Below, piece after piece: positions 1 through 8,764 of a stretch of DNA of 16,480 bases. Source of the DNA: Coemansia sp. RSA 922 (Eukaryota; Kickxellomycota; Kickxellomycetes; Kickxellales; Kickxellaceae); contig JANBQS010000502.1 of NCBI GenBank assembly GCA_027577415.1, positions 1 to 16,480 on the forward strand. The letters are read 5' to 3'. Numbering within the stretch: the first letter of the stretch is position 1; each line of letters begins with the position of its first letter. Under the pieces are notes generated by a model. The model was not told the DNA's origin. It did no database searches and saw only the letters and a list, made by a program, of their open reading frames with translations. The position numbers were made by a program, and so were the translations under genes.

Positions 1-891
1 ACGCTCTTGAGGAGGGAAGCGGAAAGCAGTCACTTCGCGACGACTCGGAATGTCCTGTCTATAGCGAGAAATTCCGACGTGATCATGCCAAGCATGTGTT
101 CCGTTCTGTCAGATGAAAAAAAAGGCTCTTCCGATTCCTGGATATGCAACTGCCTAACATGGTTTCATGGCTTTCCCACCCCCCTCTCCTTTGGCAAATC
201 AAGTTGGGGGAGTGTGATTGTGTACGGCTTGTGCACGGGCCTACTTGGCAGAGAGGTCCCGCGATTTTCAGTGGTTTCTCAGTGAAAGGGGCCAAAAATA
301 GAATAGGACCCGGCAAAGCTCCGCACTTATTTCTTTAGCACCGTGTAATCTATCTTGTATGCAATGCACATGCTTAAGCCCGTACCCCCTGCCTATAAGC
401 ACATTTTTTTTTCAAACAGACCAGTATCCGGGTATGGCAAAAAAAGAAATGTACCAGCAAGACCCAAAAAGATGTGTCATCTTTCTCTCTTTCTGTGTGT
501 ATGTTGCAAGTGACGCACAGGAAGCTCTTCTATCTGCTTGTCATAGCATCTTTTGAGCGTGAAAGCACATCATGCCTTCCCCCCCGTGTGTTATTCTTGG
601 TCAGTTGCCACATGAATGAAAATCTCTACTATTGAAGCCACTTGACTGGCTGAGGAGAGACACTGTGTCGATCTTGTGCGGCGGTTTTCTCTGAGCAGAA
701 AAAAAAAAAGTGGCCCGTGCGCATCTGACAGGGGGGAAAAAAGGCGTTTTCTTTTGCCACTTACCCCTTGTTTTTCCACTCCCCCCCCCCAAGCCGCGTG
801 GTCTAACCAGCCCGGTTTCTTCCCGATTTCACCCACCCCCTGTCTATCGGGAGACAACGGGAGCACGCAGGAATAAGCTGTCCCGCGTTTT
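1..891. other. Upstream intergenic sequence, no supported gene
   Basis: I see no convincing gene here. The open frames are short (under about 105 codons), overlap one another on both strands and read as low-complexity translations of homopolymer-rich DNA. The stretch holds several A, T, C and G runs, including a run of ten C at 781-790 and a G run near 731-736, plus CCCCT motifs that resemble fungal stress or carbon-response sites. It is most likely distal promoter of the PEPCK gene, perhaps with the end of a gene lying off the left edge. Nothing in it identifies a product. Confidence 0.5.
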
Positions 892-896
892 TTGCA

Positions 897-1138
897 CACT
901 TTCATGCCCCTCTGTCACATATGCTTCATCTCACTTTCATGCTATATTATCAAAAATGGTATAAAAGCCAGCAAGAGAACCTGCCCAATGCTTTTTTCTC
1001 TTAAACTCAGCACATTCGCACACACTTTTTTCTACACCACATCTTTACTGATCTTCTAGCTTTCTCTTACGTTTAATGTGTATACCACACTAACTTTCAA
1101 CACCTCAAGCCACATACCAAACCGTCTTATTTCAAGCC
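897..1138 (+). promoter_or_regulatory. Core promoter and 5' leader of the PEPCK gene
   Basis: A clear TATA box, TATAAAAG, lies at 960-967, about 172 bp before the PEPCK ATG. It is followed by a C/T-rich, A-poor stretch typical of fungal transcription start regions and leaders. An 11-bp direct repeat, CACTTTCATGC, occurs at 897-907 and again at 932-942, a start-to-start spacing of 35 bp just upstream of the TATA box. It could be a paired activator or repressor site. PEPCK genes in fungi are strongly controlled by carbon source, which fits an elaborate promoter, but the binding factor is unknown. Confidence 0.65.
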
Positions 1139-2722
1139 ATGTCTACTATTCAAACCGAGGGTATCGAGTTTGCCGACAAGTTGCGTCGGAACATGTCGCC
1201 TTCCCAGCTGTACGAGGACGCCCTGCGCTATGAGCCCGGAACTGCTATTTCGTCGACTGGTGCGTTGATCGCTACATCGGGCAAGAAGACTGGACGCTCG
1301 CCTCGCGACAAGCGCGTAGTCGAGGAGGCATCGACTGTGGACGATGTGTGGTGGGGACCAGTCAATAAGAAACTCTCTGAGGAGTCGTTCTCGGTCAACT
1401 ACGAGCGCGCCGTCAACTACCTCAACACTCGTGACCGTCTATATGTGTTTGACGGCTATGCTGGGTGGGATCCCAAGTACCGTATCAAGGTGCGTGTGGT
1501 CTGTGCTCGTGCTTACCACGCCCTGTTTATGAACAACATGCTTATCAGGCCTACGCAGGAGGAGTTGGAGAACTTTGGCGAGCCCGATTTCACTATCGTC
1601 AATGCCGGTCAGTTCCCCGCCAACCGCTTCACTAGCGGTATGACTAGCGGAACCAGCGTCGCTATCAGCTTCGAGCGCAAGCAGATGGTTATCTTGGGTA
1701 CCGAGTACGCAGGCGAGATGAAGAAGGGCGTGTTCACTGTCATGCACTACCTCATGCCCAAGGCTGGTGTACTCTCATTGCACTCGTCGTGTAACGAGGG
1801 ACCCGATGGCGACGTCTCCCTTTTCTTTGGCCTATCGGGTACTGGCAAGACCACATTGTCGGCCGATCCTTCGCGTCTATTGATCGGCGACGACGAGCAT
1901 GTCTGGACTGAGAACGGAGTGTTCAATATCGAGGGCGGCTGCTATGCCAAGACCATTGATCTGTCGGCGGAAAAGGAGCCCGAGATCTTCAACGCTATCC
2001 GCTTTGGCTCAGTGCTCGAGAACGTTATCTACGATGACGCCTCGCGTGTCGTCGATTACACTGACTGCTCGATCACAGAGAACACTCGCTGCGCCTACCC
2101 GATCGAGTTCATTCCCAACGCCAAGGTCCCTTGTGTGGGTGGCAAGCCTCAGAACATTGTGCTTTTGACTTGCGATGCCTTTGGCGTTCTGCCACCAGTC
2201 GCCAAGCTTACTCCGGCTCAGGCAATGTACCATTTCATCTCGGGTTACACGGCCAAGATCGCTGGTACCGAGGAGGGCGTCACTGAGCCCGAGGCTACGT
2301 TCTCGGCGTGCTTCGGTCAGCCCTTCCTGGTCTGGCACCCGGTCAAGTATGCGCAGATGCTGGCGCAGAAGATGCAGGAGAATAACGTTAACGTCTGGCT
2401 CGTCAATACCGGATGGAATGGCGGCGCCTACGGTGTCGGCAAGCGTATCTCGCTAAAGTACTCCCGCGCTATCATTGACGCTATCCACTCGGGCGAGCTG
2501 CAAGACGCCGAGTACTCGACCTACGGTGTTTTCAACCTACAGATCCCTACCGCCGTCTCTAACGTCCCTGCCAAGGTCCTCGACCCATCGCAGGCCTGGG
2601 AGGGCACCACTGAGGAATTCAATGGCACTATCTCTAAGCTCGCTCACCTCTTCCAGGCTAACTTCAAAGAGTACGCTGATAAGGCTACTCCCGAAATTAT
2701 TGCCGCTGGTCCTCAACTCTAA
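1139..2722 (+). CDS. PCK1: Phosphoenolpyruvate carboxykinase (ATP)
   Basis: This is ATP-dependent PEPCK (EC 4.1.1.49), which converts oxaloacetate and ATP to phosphoenolpyruvate, CO2 and ADP. It is the committing step of gluconeogenesis in the cytosol. The single exon gives 527 residues, close to the roughly 540-550 of yeast Pck1. Visible signatures are the substrate loop GRSPRDK (52-58), the metal-ligand region [10 protein letters not shown] (Lys196 and His203), the P-loop [11 protein letters not shown] (231-241), the family signature LIGDDEHVW (248-256) with the metal-binding aspartates, and [10 protein letters not shown] (315-324) with the conserved arginine. All catalytic elements are present. 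The ATG at 1139 begins the conserved N-terminus and sits below a TATA promoter. C/G-ending codons dominate, as expected for a highly expressed gene. The 3' end converges on the minus-strand gene ending at 2784. Function is very secure; regulation by carbon source is inferred from the family. Confidence 0.98.
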   Translation: MSTIQTEGIEFADKLRRNMSPSQLYEDALRYEPGTAISSTGALIATSGKKTGRSPRDKRVVEEASTVDDVWWGPVNKKLSEESFSVNYERAVNYLNTRDRLYVFDGYAGWDPKYRIKVRVVCARAYHALFMNNMLIRPTQEELENFGEPDFTIVNAGQFPANRFTSGMTSGTSVAISFERKQMVILGTEYAGEMKKGVFTVMHYLMPKAGVLSLHSSCNEGPDGDVSLFFGLSGTGKTTLSADPSRLLIGDDEHVWTENGVFNIEGGCYAKTIDLSAEKEPEIFNAIRFGSVLENVIYDDASRVVDYTDCSITENTRCAYPIEFIPNAKVPCVGGKPQNIVLLTCDAFGVLPPVAKLTPAQAMYHFISGYTAKIAGTEEGVTEPEATFSACFGQPFLVWHPVKYAQMLAQKMQENNVNVWLVNTGWNGGAYGVGKRISLKYSRAIIDAIHSGELQDAEYSTYGVFNLQIPTAVSNVPAKVLDPSQAWEGTTEEFNGTISKLAHLFQANFKEYADKATPEIIAAGPQL

Positions 2723-2783
2723 ATCAACCAAACCTAATTTTTTCTCCCTTCCACTCTTCGTATTATAGAACCCCCCCTTTTTT
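2723..2783. terminator. Shared 3' region between convergent genes
   Basis: Only 61 bp separate the PEPCK stop codon from the stop codon of the minus-strand coiled-coil gene. The stretch is T/C-rich on the plus strand with T and C runs. The two transcripts must end within or beyond it, so their 3' UTRs probably overlap. No canonical poly(A) signal stands out, so exact end sites cannot be given. Confidence 0.4.
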
Positions 2784-3774
2784 TTAGTGGAAGAAGTTTT
2801 GTGCATTTTTTTCAATAGTAACTCTTTCCCTATCCTTTTCTACTTGGGCGCTTGCCACGGAGGCTGAGTCAATCTGTATGAAATTGTGCTGGCAACACTC
2901 GCCTTTGGTATCTGTTGCTCGGGCTCTGTTGCGTCTTCTTCCTACAGATTTCGTGATTATGTTAGCAAGCACGCAATTATTATATCCCGGGATTTCGCGA
3001 GAATCCTGTTTTTTTTAATTTTTTTTCCTTCCGATAGACATGTGGCACCATCGACTTACTTGAAACATGTCTGCAAGTCGTATGGCTGGCAAATCTTCAG
3101 CTGGAGCTCGGAGTTCTTTGGTAGATTCCGACGCGGTTGATACCCACACGTCCCGAGTATCGGGCAGAGTACTGTTGATTGTGCCGTCTAGGGCGATGTT
3201 TAGAATACGCATCTCTTGGTCACTACCAAAGATGAGAAATAAGGAGAGGGAGAGTGCATTTTAATTGCATCGTCTGTACTTTCTAGACGCACTTTGAGAT
3301 GGTATGTGCACTTACAAGCTTTCGACTGCCATGCGATGACTAGGGTTGAGAGCATTGTTAGTTTCACTCGAGTGGTCAAAGAGCGAATTAGAGACTGCGC
3401 GCAGCTGGTGAAGTTGTGAAGATAATGTCGACTCCAATGTTGCTATATGCGCTTTGAGAGCGATGTTCTGCTGCTTGTACTCTACTAGTGCCCTTTCTCT
3501 TCTTTTTCGCTTCTTGGCTTCGATACCTGCGCCATTGCAAGCCGTCTACATACGAGCAAACACGGAGTAGTGCACCATTTTTATTTTAGCACCACACGCA
3601 CTGTGGTTTAGCTATAGAAATCGTACTACTGACCTTTATCGGCGCTGGACTATGCTTTTGTGGCTGGCGTGGTCTGGCGTGGGTTATTAGGTAACTATCT
3701 AGATTGTGTAGGTGCTGCGGATCGGCGTCAGCGAAACTGGGCCGAGGATGACGCCTGCCAGATAATGCGTCCAT
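2784..3774 (-). CDS. Four-exon gene for a basic coiled-coil protein (family not recognised)
   Basis: I assembled this gene from splice sites. Exons are 3774-3634, 3545-3316, 3222-3060 and 3005-2784. Introns are 88, 93 and 54 bp, with donors GTCAGT, GTAAGT and GTAAGT and AG acceptors. The exons join in phase with no internal stop and give 251 residues. Residues about 57-62 are a basic cluster (KKRKRR), followed by a heptad-like stretch to about residue 95 with Leu/Ile at coiled-coil positions, then a Ser/Asn-rich part and a second basic patch (GRRRNRAR) in the last exon. A basic region followed by a coiled coil could suggest a bZIP factor, but the bZIP Asn/Arg signature is not in register. The N-terminal coiled coil plus C-terminal basic patch also resembles small chromosome-associated proteins such as shugoshin. 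I assign neither. The gene is divergent from the methyltransferase gene and convergent with PEPCK. The gene structure is well supported; function is unknown. Confidence 0.72.
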
Positions 3775-3945
3775 TTCTTTTTTGTTAATACAAGGGATAT
3801 CTAAAAGTTAAAAGTATCGTCTGAAGAGGATCGACATCGGGCGTCTTTATATTAAAGTTTTCCGACTAGCATTCAACGAAACACTTGCCCAAAACTGCAT
3901 AAGCTCTCATATTCCGACAAGGGCACCCCGATCAAGGTGTCACAC
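3775..3945. promoter_or_regulatory. Divergent promoter of coiled-coil gene and MRM2-like gene
   Basis: The start codons of two divergent genes are only 171 bp apart, so this A/T-rich stretch must serve both. A TATATT-like element near 3850 could serve the plus-strand gene. The minus-strand gene has a purine-rich leader directly before its ATG. No repeated operator is evident. Confidence 0.5.
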
Positions 3946-4716
3946 ATGATATCCAGATCGTATCCTTTTTTTTGCCTATCCATGTCGACCAGAGCACTAT
4001 TTGGTTTGCGCCTCTGCCCAGTTGGGCAGCAGATCCGATGGATGACGAGTAAAAAGGGCGGATCCTCGCATCGATACATGAACCGACAGCTCCAAGACCC
4101 GTATGTCAGACTAGCGAAATCCGAGCAATTTCGTGCCCGCAGCAGCTTCAAGCTCATTGAGCTCATAGACAAGCACAAACTAGTTCCAAAGTCAGCCGAT
4201 ATGTGCGTAGTAGATTGCGGCGCAGCCCCAGGCGGCTGGAGCCAGGTCATTGCCCGAAGATTCGAGTCAAAAGCACATGTACCCGAATCAAACGCACATG
4301 GTAGCTCGCGCATTATCGCCGTGGACCTGATAGATATGCAGCCGATCCCTGGAGTGCATTTCATCCAGGGCGATTTCCTTGAACAAGGAGTTAAGGACCA
4401 AGTGCAGGAGGCCTTAGGCAGTCGTCGAGTGGGCCTGCTGTTGTCTGATATGGCGCCGTCGTTTACTGGCCACCATTCGACGGACGCTGCGAGGACGATG
4501 AACTTGTGTGAGGACGTACTGGCCTTTGCCCACCAGTTCTTGGCATGCGGTGGCAACTTGGTACTCAAGTTCTTCATGGGCGGCGGCGAGGCTGAACTGC
4601 GCAAGGCTCTAAGAGAGTCGTTTGACCGCGTGGTCGTCGAGAAGCCCGATGCCTCTAGAAAGCAATCGTCTGAGCAGTACTTTGTATGCGTTGGCAAGAA
4701 GCAGCTACCCGCTTAG
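3946..4716 (+). CDS. MRM2: FtsJ/RrmJ-type rRNA 2'-O-methyltransferase, mitochondrial (Mrm2-like)
   Basis: This SAM-dependent RNA 2'-O-ribose methyltransferase belongs to the FtsJ family. Yeast Mrm2 modifies a uridine in the peptidyl-transferase region of mitochondrial 21S rRNA. From the ATG at 3946 it has 256 residues, a usual size. The catalytic K-D-K-E tetrad is complete: Lys69 in RARSSFKL, Asp168 in LLLSDMAPSF, Lys208 in NLVLKFFMG and Glu243 in SSEQYFVC. The SAM-binding motif VVDCGAAPGGWSQ is at 88-100. The first 35 or so residues are rich in Arg, Ser and hydrophobics without acidic residues, as in a mitochondrial presequence. That argues for Mrm2 rather than cytosolic Trm7 or nucleolar Spb1, which is far longer. 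The open frame extends upstream only to a GTG, so translation should begin at 3946 or at the in-frame ATG at 3979, which leaves a shorter but still presequence-like N-terminus. The stop lies 106 bp before the next ATG. Confidence 0.92.
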   Translation: MISRSYPFFCLSMSTRALFGLRLCPVGQQIRWMTSKKGGSSHRYMNRQLQDPYVRLAKSEQFRARSSFKLIELIDKHKLVPKSADMCVVDCGAAPGGWSQVIARRFESKAHVPESNAHGSSRIIAVDLIDMQPIPGVHFIQGDFLEQGVKDQVQEALGSRRVGLLLSDMAPSFTGHHSTDAARTMNLCEDVLAFAHQFLACGGNLVLKFFMGGGEAELRKALRESFDRVVVEKPDASRKQSSEQYFVCVGKKQLPA

Positions 4717-4822
4717 CGCCCCTAGTCTTGTACGACGACACTATTTCCCTCCATTCGATTTTCTTTTCTCTATATATTCAATTTACCCTAATAATTTAAT
4801 TTCTCTTTTCTTTACTGCTGAC
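4717..4822 (+). promoter_or_regulatory. Short promoter of the SLC12-like gene
   Basis: Only 106 bp lie between the MRM2-like stop and the transporter ATG. They contain TATATATT at 4771-4778, about 45 bp before the ATG, in a T/C-rich then A/T-rich context. Either the promoter is very compact or it extends into the upstream coding sequence. Confidence 0.5.
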
Positions 4823-7800
4823 ATGCCGCGCTTCCTCAGTCGCGCTGGTACACATATCGACGACCTAGAACGGCAGCTGGCTCGAGTAGGCTCTGTGGAC
4901 AACGACGATGCCTCAGCCGACGAAGGCGCAGTTTGGCTGCCACAGGCTGCGGCGGCGCCTACAGAGACTACGACGCTTTTGGAGCCCGGCGTAACACTGC
5001 GACAGACATTGCCGGCAAACGCAGTATGCACAACTGATGGCCGTGGGTTGTCTATCTTTGTACCACAGCAGCAGCAGGAAGAGCAACAAGGCAACACTTC
5101 ACTCGACAGTACCAACAGTGGCCTAGAGGGCTCTCCGCGGATACGCTCGCGCTGGACCGGCAAAGCTCGCAACAAGGTAGGCGTAGCGGCGCGAAAGCTA
5201 GGCACATGGGACGGCGTCTTCCTGCCAGTTATGCTCAGCATCTGGGGTATTCTGGTGTTTGTGCGCATGGGTTATTTCCTCAGCCAAATAGGCATCATCG
5301 GCACCATTGCCAGCTTTGTTTGCGGATACACAGTCACGACCATGACGACACTGTCCATTTCGGCCATCTCCACCAACGGCACTGTCAAGGGCGGCGGGCC
5401 CTACTACATGCTGTCGCGATCGCTGGGCCCCGAGTTTGGCGGCAGCATTGGGCTTATGTTTTACGCCGGTACTTTGCTCTCGGGCGTGCTCAACGCCGTG
5501 GCATTCGTCGAGCCATTATTGAGCAACTTTGGCCGCACTGCTGGTGACATCACTCACACATTTCCTGAGGGTGTGCACTGGAACATTTTATACAGCTCGG
5601 TCTTGCTAGTGTTCTGTACTGTCGTGTGCTTGACGGGCGCGCGGGTGTTTGCCAAAGCTTCGACGGTTCTATCTACGTTTATCATTGCGTCTACGGTGAT
5701 GATCTTGGTCTCGTTTGTCTTCCAGAAGCCATTCGTCAACGAGGAAAAGGCTATTCACTATACGAGCTGGAGCTTGGCTACGTTCAAGGAGAACTTGTGG
5801 CCGGAACTGGCACCAATCATGGAGGGCCGGCCCTCCGAGACGTTTGGCTCGGTGCTGGGCGTATTGTTCCCAGCGTGCATTGGTGTAATGGCCGGTGCGT
5901 CAATGTCGTCAGCGCTACGCAAGCCTAGCAAGTCCATACCGCAGGGCACGCTGTGGGCTGTCGTCATTACATTCATCTTGTACATGACTATTATTCTATG
6001 CTTGGGTTCGACTACAAGGCGCAGTACGCTTCGCGACAACTTTAACGTGCTCCAGGAGATCAACATCTTGCCGATCATTGTGCCCATTGGCGCCATCACC
6101 ACCAGCGTCACTAGCACGTTGAGCGGCGTATTGTCGTCAGCGAGTATCCTCCAGGCTATCGCCAAGGATGACTTGTTTGTCTGTCTTGGTCCGTTTAAGC
6201 GCGTAAACCGCAGTGACAATCCGACTCGGGCCATTGTCATCACCTATGTCATCTCGCAGTTCGCCTTCTTTATGGGCGACACTAACGCCGTGGCGCCGTA
6301 CACGACCATGTTCAACCTGATCATGTTTGGCTTTGTCAACCTCGCCTGCCTTGTGCTTAAGCTGGCAGCCTCAGTCAACTTCCGACCCACTTTCCACTAC
6401 TTTAAGGCGTGGACCGCGTGTTTGGGAGCACTTGGCTGTTTCGCCGTCATGCTCTTTGTCGACATGATCTCGGCGCTCGTATCTACGGGTGTAGTCATCT
6501 TACTGTTCCTCTATGTGCACTATACGTGTCCGCCAAAACCCTGGGGTGACGTCACGCAGAGCCTCATCTACCACCAGTGTCGCAAGTACATGCTGCGCTT
6601 GGACTTGCGTAAAGACCACGTTAAATTTTGGCGGCCACAAATATTGCTTTTGGTCCACAACCCGCGCAGCTCCGTGCATCTGATCCGCTTCTGCAATTCT
6701 CTGAAAAAGGGCGGGCTCTACGTCATTGGACACGTAATTAAGGGCCGGTTCTACGAGCTGCTGCCAGAGTTTCGGCAGCAAGAGTCGGCCTGGATGCGGT
6801 TGATCGACGTCCTCAATGTAAAGGCCTTTTTGAATCTGGCCATTGACAAGGAAGACGATGCTGGTGCCCGCAGTATTATTTTTGGCGCTGGACTGGGCGG
6901 CATGCGTCCGAACATCGTCGTCATGGGCTTCCTTAACCTTGCGCATCGAATGGATCCTACCTCTGTCGGCTGTCTGGACGAGTTCTGTGACGATGTTCAT
7001 GGCTTCGATAGCGCAGTCGACGATATGGAGCTGCCGACGGACAACATCAAACTCAACTTGCCTATATCTGCCGTTGCCTACGTGCGCATTATCGAAGACG
7101 TTTTGATGATGGGCAAGGCAGTTGGTATCGCCTACGGCTTTTCGGAACTTGGCTCTGTGTTGCCTCCGATCCCGCACATGGACACGTCGAGCTATCAGCA
7201 GAGCACCGACTTGTCGTGGCAAACACCACTGCCTGTCCATATGCACCGGAGTCACACAAAGCAGTACATTGATCTGTGGCCAATTCAGATTGGTACCGCC
7301 ACCACTGTAACTGGAGACAGTAACGCGCGCACATCGTATCTGACCAACTTTGACTCTTACGTGATGGTTCTACAGCTCGGAACTGTCTTGCACTTGGTCC
7401 CGTACTGGAACAAGCACTATACGCTGCGAGTCATGTGCTTTGTCGAAAACAAGAGCGACGTTGCTGAGGAGTACCGGAGGGTGGACAAGCTGCTACGCGA
7501 CCTACGAGTGATGGCCGAGCTACATGTACACTATTTGCGCGGTGCGGGGCTTTCGACATATGATGAGGCGTCGAATGAGGCTACCGTTCGGCAAAACCTG
7601 CCACCCAAGTTTAGTAACATACAGCCACGGCTGGCAGAGGGGTCGGTCACTGGGCAGAGCGCGTCGTTGGATATCAAGCGGCCAAAGGCGTCAGTTGGTG
7701 AGAGTAGCGTGGTGACTGGTGCATTTAGCATGAAAGTGAATCTACCGATGCCTTTACGCTACGAGGCCAGCAGGACGGGACGCCATAGAAGCAGCGACAA

Positions 7801-8656
7801 CAGCCTTAATCTCAGTAGCGGAACTACCAGCAGCAGTGAGGATGACTCAGATCCCGAAACTGACTCCCCCACTGGTCTTAACGGCGATATCTGTCGCAGA
7901 ACGTCAGTTCAGCAATCGGCGTTACCCCGGTTTGCCACCATTTCGGGTACTGACCCAAGACAAAGACAGAACATGTCATTGAGTGGAGGCGCGTTCTGGC
8001 GCAAACGTAGATCGAGTGCTGACCCTAACCGTACCCGCCACGTTATTATAGGCAACTTGCCGCTCGGCAGCAAGGATATCGATATCAAGATGAGGCCGCG
8101 TCGGCGCGGCTCGGATGGTGCTATGGTGCTAAGCGACTTTTATAACCGCACACTGGCTGCCGTTGCCTCACAGGTAGCTACTTCGTCGACGGCGCTTGGC
8201 AAGCAACCAACTGGTGGGTCTGATGTCCCACTTGATGAACTCTCTGTCACTGGTGGGTCTCCACCAACAAGCACTGTCTGTCCTGGAAATGCACTCAAGT
8301 CGTTTACGTTCGCTTCTGCTGCCGCTTTACCCGAGTCAGCTGAAGAAACGGCTGGCTTAGCTACAGCTCCCGCGACAGCGATAGATGGCAGGGACTCGGC
8401 TGAACCAACAACAACGGACTTTAACGACATGCCAGTGAATACTCAGAACCGTATACTGAACGAGATGATTCGGCGCCAGTGCGATGGCTCGAGGACGGCG
8501 TTGATATTTACTACACTACAGGCTCCAGAGCCTGGAACTTCAGATTCGGAACAAAAGGCTATGGAGTACCTGAGGGATATTGATGCACTGGCTCATGGGC
8601 TTCCACCAGTGTTCTTGGTACACGCTACTTCACTGACAGTAACCACGTCCCTGTAG
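4823..8656 (+). CDS. VHC1: SLC12-family cation-chloride cotransporter (Vhc1-like)
   Basis: This is an integral membrane K+/Na+-Cl- symporter of the SLC12 family. The single yeast member, Vhc1, is a vacuolar K-Cl cotransporter. The protein has 1277 residues (Vhc1 is about 1120), intronless. Residues 1-125 are a hydrophilic, Gln/Glu-rich N-terminus. Residues about 129-567 form the transport domain with some 12 hydrophobic segments, opening with GVFLPVMLSIWGILVFVRMG and carrying the hallmark STNGTVKGGGPYYM (183-196) and SRSLGPEFGGSIG (198-210). The C-terminal cytosolic domain follows, with GLGGMRPNIVVMGF (690-703) and YIDLWPIQIG (815-824). Residues about 912-1205 are a long Ser/Thr-rich, probably disordered insertion. 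The last 67 residues return to the conserved family ending (LPPV-LV near the C-terminus). I chose the ATG at 4823 because the frame before it overlaps the MRM2-like gene in another frame and is not SLC12-like. The last 78 codons and the 3' flank are duplicated 1986 bp downstream. Confidence 0.94.
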   Translation: MPRFLSRAGTHIDDLERQLARVGSVDNDDASADEGAVWLPQAAAAPTETTTLLEPGVTLRQTLPANAVCTTDGRGLSIFVPQQQQEEQQGNTSLDSTNSGLEGSPRIRSRWTGKARNKVGVAARKLGTWDGVFLPVMLSIWGILVFVRMGYFLSQIGIIGTIASFVCGYTVTTMTTLSISAISTNGTVKGGGPYYMLSRSLGPEFGGSIGLMFYAGTLLSGVLNAVAFVEPLLSNFGRTAGDITHTFPEGVHWNILYSSVLLVFCTVVCLTGARVFAKASTVLSTFIIASTVMILVSFVFQKPFVNEEKAIHYTSWSLATFKENLWPELAPIMEGRPSETFGSVLGVLFPACIGVMAGASMSSALRKPSKSIPQGTLWAVVITFILYMTIILCLGSTTRRSTLRDNFNVLQEINILPIIVPIGAITTSVTSTLSGVLSSASILQAIAKDDLFVCLGPFKRVNRSDNPTRAIVITYVISQFAFFMGDTNAVAPYTTMFNLIMFGFVNLACLVLKLAASVNFRPTFHYFKAWTACLGALGCFAVMLFVDMISALVSTGVVILLFLYVHYTCPPKPWGDVTQSLIYHQCRKYMLRLDLRKDHVKFWRPQILLLVHNPRSSVHLIRFCNSLKKGGLYVIGHVIKGRFYELLPEFRQQESAWMRLIDVLNVKAFLNLAIDKEDDAGARSIIFGAGLGGMRPNIVVMGFLNLAHRMDPTSVGCLDEFCDDVHGFDSAVDDMELPTDNIKLNLPISAVAYVRIIEDVLMMGKAVGIAYGFSELGSVLPPIPHMDTSSYQQSTDLSWQTPLPVHMHRSHTKQYIDLWPIQIGTATTVTGDSNARTSYLTNFDSYVMVLQLGTVLHLVPYWNKHYTLRVMCFVENKSDVAEEYRRVDKLLRDLRVMAELHVHYLRGAGLSTYDEASNEATVRQNLPPKFSNIQPRLAEGSVTGQSASLDIKRPKASVGESSVVTGAFSMKVNLPMPLRYEASRTGRHRSSDNSLNLSSGTTSSSEDDSDPETDSPTGLNGDICRRTSVQQSALPRFATISGTDPRQRQNMSLSGGAFWRKRRSSADPNRTRHVIIGNLPLGSKDIDIKMRPRRRGSDGAMVLSDFYNRTLAAVASQVATSSTALGKQPTGGSDVPLDELSVTGGSPPTSTVCPGNALKSFTFASAAALPESAEETAGLATAPATAIDGRDSAEPTTTDFNDMPVNTQNRILNEMIRRQCDGSRTALIFTTLQAPEPGTSDSEQKAMEYLRDIDALAHGLPPVFLVHATSLTVTTSL

Positions 8657-8720
8657 AGTGGGTATATATAAAATAAGTTGTTTATTTGTAGTGTTAATTG
8701 TGATTTAAAAAAGAACTAAG
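8423..8720 (+). repeat. Left copy of the duplicated SLC12 tail and 3' flank
   Basis: This segment, the last 78 codons of the transporter gene plus about 64 bp of 3' flank, aligns with 10409-10706 at a constant offset of 1986 bp with no insertion or deletion. Over 8453-8633 my hand count gives about 72% nucleotide identity. Over 8634-8700 it rises to 65 of 67. Beyond about 8720 the similarity fades into the diverged, paralogous minus-strand genes on either side. This copy is the parent, since the encoded tail is the conserved SLC12 C-terminus. Confidence 0.9.
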
Positions 8721-8764
8721 GGTACATGTGCAAAACATTGTAGCTGCAGCTCTCTAGTGAACTA

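Noticed and set aside
7..966. Several 60-104 codon open frames upstream of PEPCK
   Set aside because: They overlap each other on both strands, contain homopolymer-derived runs and show no motif; a promoter region explains them better.
3937..3945. GTG start for the MRM2-like protein
   Set aside because: A nuclear fungal gene should start with ATG; in-frame ATGs follow at 3946 and 3979.
3873..4697. 274-codon open frame antisense to the methyltransferase gene
   Set aside because: It lies almost wholly opposite a gene with a complete FtsJ catalytic tetrad, is Ser/Cys/Arg-rich with no recognisable motif, and reads like a mirror frame of biased codons.
6500..7255. 251-codon antisense open frame inside the SLC12 gene
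   Set aside because: It is fully inside conserved SLC12 coding sequence; His/Gln/Arg-rich shadow translation without domain features.
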